A model generated the notes under the pieces. It was given only the letters and a program-made list of their open reading frames with translations. It had not been told where the DNA came from and did not search any database. A stretch of DNA of 64,000 nucleotides from Brevibacillus antibioticus (lineage in GTDB: Bacteria > Bacillota > Bacilli > Brevibacillales > Brevibacillaceae), in assembly GCF_005217615.1 (NCBI RefSeq), contig NZ_SZNK01000001.1:2878501-2942500 (forward strand), in the 5' to 3' direction. Below, piece by piece: positions 61,278-64,000 of the stretch (positions are counted from its first letter, which is position 1; each line of letters starts with the position of its first letter). The position numbers and the translations under genes are program-made.

Positions 61278-63710
61278 TTACTTCGAGGACGGTGGATTCG
61301 GCTTTGGAACCCCACCAGTAAGGACACCTGGATTCAGTTCATTGTAAGCTTCGAGCAATCGACGCGCGATCGGACCAGTCGCATCAGAACTAGATGTACC
61401 ATCTCTCAAACTGTTCGGCGCAACGACGACGAAAACCAGTTGAGGATTTTCATAAGGCGCAAAGCCGACAACCAGTGCATTTTCCGCTGGCTGGGACGTT
61501 TGTGCCGTACCAGACTTGGCTGCAACCGTAAACGGCAACCCATTGAATCGTTGAACGGTACCACCTGGCTGAGTAACCAGCCGCATCCCTTCTCTTACCA
61601 CCTGTATATTCTTCGGATCGATATCAACCCGGTTCAGCACTTCTGGTTCAATAACCGAGAGCGTTTGTCCTGGTTTCTTCGGATCGGTGGTTCCTTTGCG
61701 AATTTCTTTTACAAGATGGGGGCGTACCCGATACCCTCCATTAGCAATAGTCGATACATATTGACCCAGCTGCATCGGCGTGAACAGATCATATTGACCA
61801 ATCATCACGTCCGCCAAGTTCCCGAAGTACATGTTCTGGTTTTCCCAACCGGTATGTTCATTCGGCAGATCCACACCTGTTTTCACACCAAGACCAAACT
61901 GGGCATTGTAGTAATCATAGACAGAGAACTGCTTCTCCCAGCCTTCTTTCCCTTTTCTTGCTAAACGTTTCGCCATTTCATACATATACGTATTGTTCGA
62001 CACCTGCAAGGCACGACGAGCGTTTACTGGTCCATGACCACCTGCCTTCCAGTTGCGTTTATACGTGTTACCGACTTCCAAGCCGCCTCGGTCATAGATG
62101 ATTTCGTTCGGCGTAGTCAGCCCCTCCTGAAGCGCAATCATAACAGACAGCGGCTTGTAGGTAGAAGCAGGTGGATACGGCGTATAAATGAATCGGTTTG
62201 ATTCGTTCGGCAATATAAGCGAGGCGTAACTATCGTTGAATTTCTTACGGTCGTAATACAGATTCAAATTATAGTCTGGATAACTCGCCATCGCCAATAT
62301 TTCACCCGTATTAGGATTCATGACCAATACGTGTGCGTCTTTAAATACTTTTGGCGTAGTCGGGCGCTTCTTGTATGCTTCAACCTCTTCTTTCAAGATG
62401 GCCTCTATCTTGCTTTGATAGCGCCAATCCATTGCCAAAACAAGATCGTTTCCTGGCTCAGGGGCTTGGCGCATCTGCTTCTCTACCGTCTCCGAATTTT
62501 TGTTCACATGCACTTCCATAAATCCGTTTTTGCCGCGCAAATAACGTTCATAGGAGCTCTCCAGACCGGTTACACCGACACGGTCGATAGCGTTGTAGCC
62601 TTGTGCCTGATATTCTTTCAAGCTCTCAGGACGAATGGCATTGATGTACCCGAGAAAGTGAGTACCAAATGCCGAACCATCCGGATCTTCGAAAATTTGG
62701 CGAACAGGCTCCAGCTCCACACTAATTCCCGGCAGTTCGGTGCGTCGTTCTTCAATCTGGAACATTTCCTGCTCCGTGATGTTGACCTTGACACGTCTAG
62801 GGATGTAACTGGCCATTTGTGGTGAACGCATCTCCTGCAGCAACGAGAGCTTGTGCCACTGAAATTGGCGTTGCTGCTCTGTCAACGGCAGTTTGATATC
62901 CATATCAAACAACGAGGCATAGCGCAACAAATCCATGTCAGACTTCTCTGCTAAGCCTTTGAGTGTTGGCAAAACTCCGATCTGATCCTTCACTTTTTTG
63001 GCGAGGTCATTGCGATCTTCCTTGTCCAATTTCAGAGTGAGGGTCATATTGGCGTTTATCGCCATTTTTAACAGTTCGAAATCTGTCGTGTTCGCTTCCG
63101 TAATAGCGGGTGTACCCGGCTTGGCAGCATTCAGTTTCTTATTAAGGTCTGCTCTCTCCTTGTCATCAAAAGGAGAACGAACGCGCATCCCGAGATATAC
63201 GGCGGTTTTTACTAGCTCAAAGTCCGACATCTGATCGACGGCCTCTACTCTTGGAACCGTTTTTAGTTTCGCCGCAACCTTTCCCTTGAGATCGTTTGTT
63301 TCTTGCGCATTGAAAGCAATAGGCAAAGTTGATCTCAGTTCAATCGTCTTCTTTAACAGTTCCTTATCCGTACCAATTTTGCCGCCATCGGGAATGAGGA
63401 TTTTTGCCAGACGATCCGCGACTTTCTCTTCATCAATGTCCTGCCCTTGTTCTTCAACGTATTGAACGGTGTACACAGGCTTATTCGAAACGAGTACCTC
63501 GCCATTTTTATCCAAGATACGGCCACGAGGAGCGGAGATCGGCAGTTCACGAATACTGAACTTTTCCAATTCATGCTTGTACTGTTCGCCTTCCACCAGC
63601 TGCACAAAGGCTAGCCGTAAAATAATGGCGGCGAAGAACAAAAATACAATCACAAACAACATATTGAGCCGAATAGGTATGTCTGATTTCGGTTCTTTGA
63701 CTTCTTCCAC
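61278..63710 (-). CDS. mrdA: Class B penicillin-binding protein (PBP2/MrdA type) with repeat-rich N-terminal domain
   Basis: An 810-residue transpeptidase. One membrane helix is at about 14-36. The catalytic domain has SxxK in PPASTYKPLS (S516, K519), SNN at 571-573 and KSGT at 732-735. Unusually, the N-terminal domain carries four about 47-residue units, each starting [ST]D-x-[ED]-L-[LV]-[KR], at D115, D163, D210 and D258, in the region between PRGRILDKNG and MASYIPRRVKV. Residues 65-110 are a normal PBP dimerisation start. GTG 63710 has GGAG 5 nt upstream. With RodA (58446) and MreD it forms the elongation machinery. Confidence 0.93.
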   Translation of the reverse strand: MEEVKEPKSDIPIRLNMLFVIVFLFFAAIILRLAFVQLVEGEQYKHELEKFSIRELPISAPRGRILDKNGEVLVSNKPVYTVQYVEEQGQDIDEEKVADRLAKILIPDGGKIGTDKELLKKTIELRSTLPIAFNAQETNDLKGKVAAKLKTVPRVEAVDQMSDFELVKTAVYLGMRVRSPFDDKERADLNKKLNAAKPGTPAITEANTTDFELLKMAINANMTLTLKLDKEDRNDLAKKVKDQIGVLPTLKGLAEKSDMDLLRYASLFDMDIKLPLTEQQRQFQWHKLSLLQEMRSPQMASYIPRRVKVNITEQEMFQIEERRTELPGISVELEPVRQIFEDPDGSAFGTHFLGYINAIRPESLKEYQAQGYNAIDRVGVTGLESSYERYLRGKNGFMEVHVNKNSETVEKQMRQAPEPGNDLVLAMDWRYQSKIEAILKEEVEAYKKRPTTPKVFKDAHVLVMNPNTGEILAMASYPDYNLNLYYDRKKFNDSYASLILPNESNRFIYTPYPPASTYKPLSVMIALQEGLTTPNEIIYDRGGLEVGNTYKRNWKAGGHGPVNARRALQVSNNTYMYEMAKRLARKGKEGWEKQFSVYDYYNAQFGLGVKTGVDLPNEHTGWENQNMYFGNLADVMIGQYDLFTPMQLGQYVSTIANGGYRVRPHLVKEIRKGTTDPKKPGQTLSVIEPEVLNRVDIDPKNIQVVREGMRLVTQPGGTVQRFNGLPFTVAAKSGTAQTSQPAENALVVGFAPYENPQLVFVVVAPNSLRDGTSSSDATGPIARRLLEAYNELNPGVLTGGVPKPNPPSSK

Positions 63711-63731
63711 GAACTCTCCTCTCCTTTGTCC

Positions 63732-64000
63732 TTACTGCATGCGCATTTCCTTTTTCGCCAGAATCTTGTTGCATACATTCTTGATCGGAAAGTATACCAG
63801 TAAGCCAAAAGCGAGATTCAACAGCACACTAGGCAAAATTTGATGTGTCAAAATCCATTGAACATCGAAGGGGGCAGCGGAAAACAAGCGGAACAAGGAA
63901 TACAAAAGCCACTCATGCCCGAACAAAATCAGGAAGCTGGTTATGAAAACCATCCCGAATCCTCTCTGGAACAAAAGAACAATCATCCCTGCAAAGTAGC
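63732..64000 (-). CDS. mreD: Rod shape-determining protein MreD, C-terminal part (cut by window edge)
   Basis: About 89 C-terminal residues of a polytopic membrane protein, reading through to the window end (YFAGMIVLLFQRGFGMVF). Helices FLILFGHEWLLYSLFRLF and ILPSVLLNLAFGLLVYFPI precede a basic C-terminus (KNVCNKILAKKEMRMQ). MreD is small and polytopic and lies between mreC and the PBP gene in Bacillales, which is the basis of the call; sequence alone is weakly conserved. The start lies outside the window. Confidence 0.85.
   Translation of the reverse strand, partial: YFAGMIVLLFQRGFGMVFITSFLILFGHEWLLYSLFRLFSAAPFDVQWILTHQILPSVLLNLAFGLLVYFPIKNVCNKILAKKEMRMQ

Overview
This window is a chromosomal segment of a spore-forming Bacillales bacterium. 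Gene order follows the Bacillus recD2-iscS-cymR-rarA ... aspS-hisS ... relA-apt-recJ-secDF ... tgt-queA-ruvBAC ... obg-spo0B-rplU-spoIVFAB-minDC-mreD neighbourhood. Moderate GC, separate secD and secF genes, and an RNase E/G gene beside spoIVFB fit Brevibacillus or a close relative in the Paenibacillaceae better than Bacillus subtilis. The genus is an inference from synteny and protein character. Most genes lie on the minus strand; the plus-strand genes are mainly isolated, often small or secreted proteins.

Layout by plus coordinates. 1-5000: the N-terminal half of RecD2, a chemotaxis receptor, a cysteine desulfurase and a CymR-type Rrf2 regulator; a short repeat element with inverted ends separates the last two. 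4800-12600: a small plus-strand ORF, rarA, tcdA, 6S RNA, the T-box controlled hisS-aspS operon and hemZ. 12600-16700: a small ORF, a five-SH3 secreted amidase (YrvJ type), a DinB-fold protein, an SDR-like protein and dtd. 16700-25000: relA, apt, recJ, secF, secD and comN. 25000-31600: spoVB, a DUF421 protein, CorA, YrzE, YajC, Tgt and QueA. 31600-38300: a SpoIID-like protein, a DUF2905 protein, RuvBAC, a small ORF, an unassigned secreted protein and BofC. 38400-48400: a secreted nucleotidase, YsxE/SafA coat morphogenesis and the pheB-hom-thrC-thrB-pheA amino-acid operon. 48400-52400: NDH-2, a DUF1641 protein, a PilZ-like protein and Obg. 52400-57800: Spo0B, L27, Prp protease, L21, RNase G and SpoIVFA/FB, with a broken GNAT gene on the plus strand. 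57900-64000: a cold-shock protein, RodA, MinD, MinC, a PBP2-class transpeptidase and the C-terminal end of MreD.

The genes fall into a few linked themes: translation and tRNA modification (AspS, HisS, Dtd, Tgt, QueA, TcdA, L21, L27, Prp), the stringent response and purine salvage (RelA, Apt), recombination and repair (RecD2, RarA, RecJ, RuvABC), secretion (SecDF, YajC), division and shape (MinCD, RodA, PBP2, MreD) and sporulation (Spo0B, SpoIVFA/FB, BofC, SpoVB, SafA, YsxE-like, Obg).

The least explained material is intergenic. A pair of structured elements occupies the 5' leaders of relA and spo0B in the same orientation; 34 of 44 core positions match without gaps and each core contains a hairpin followed by a U-rich tail. 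A second family of inverted-repeat elements sits just after the cymR and rodA stop codons. Other points of interest are two tiny hydrophilic proteins sharing a SER-x-x-NHP motif, a PBP2 pedestal with four about 47-residue repeats, SafA tandem repeats, overlapping Asp/His triplets in the hisS T-box, and paired Rex-like operators upstream of the DUF1641-ndh genes.
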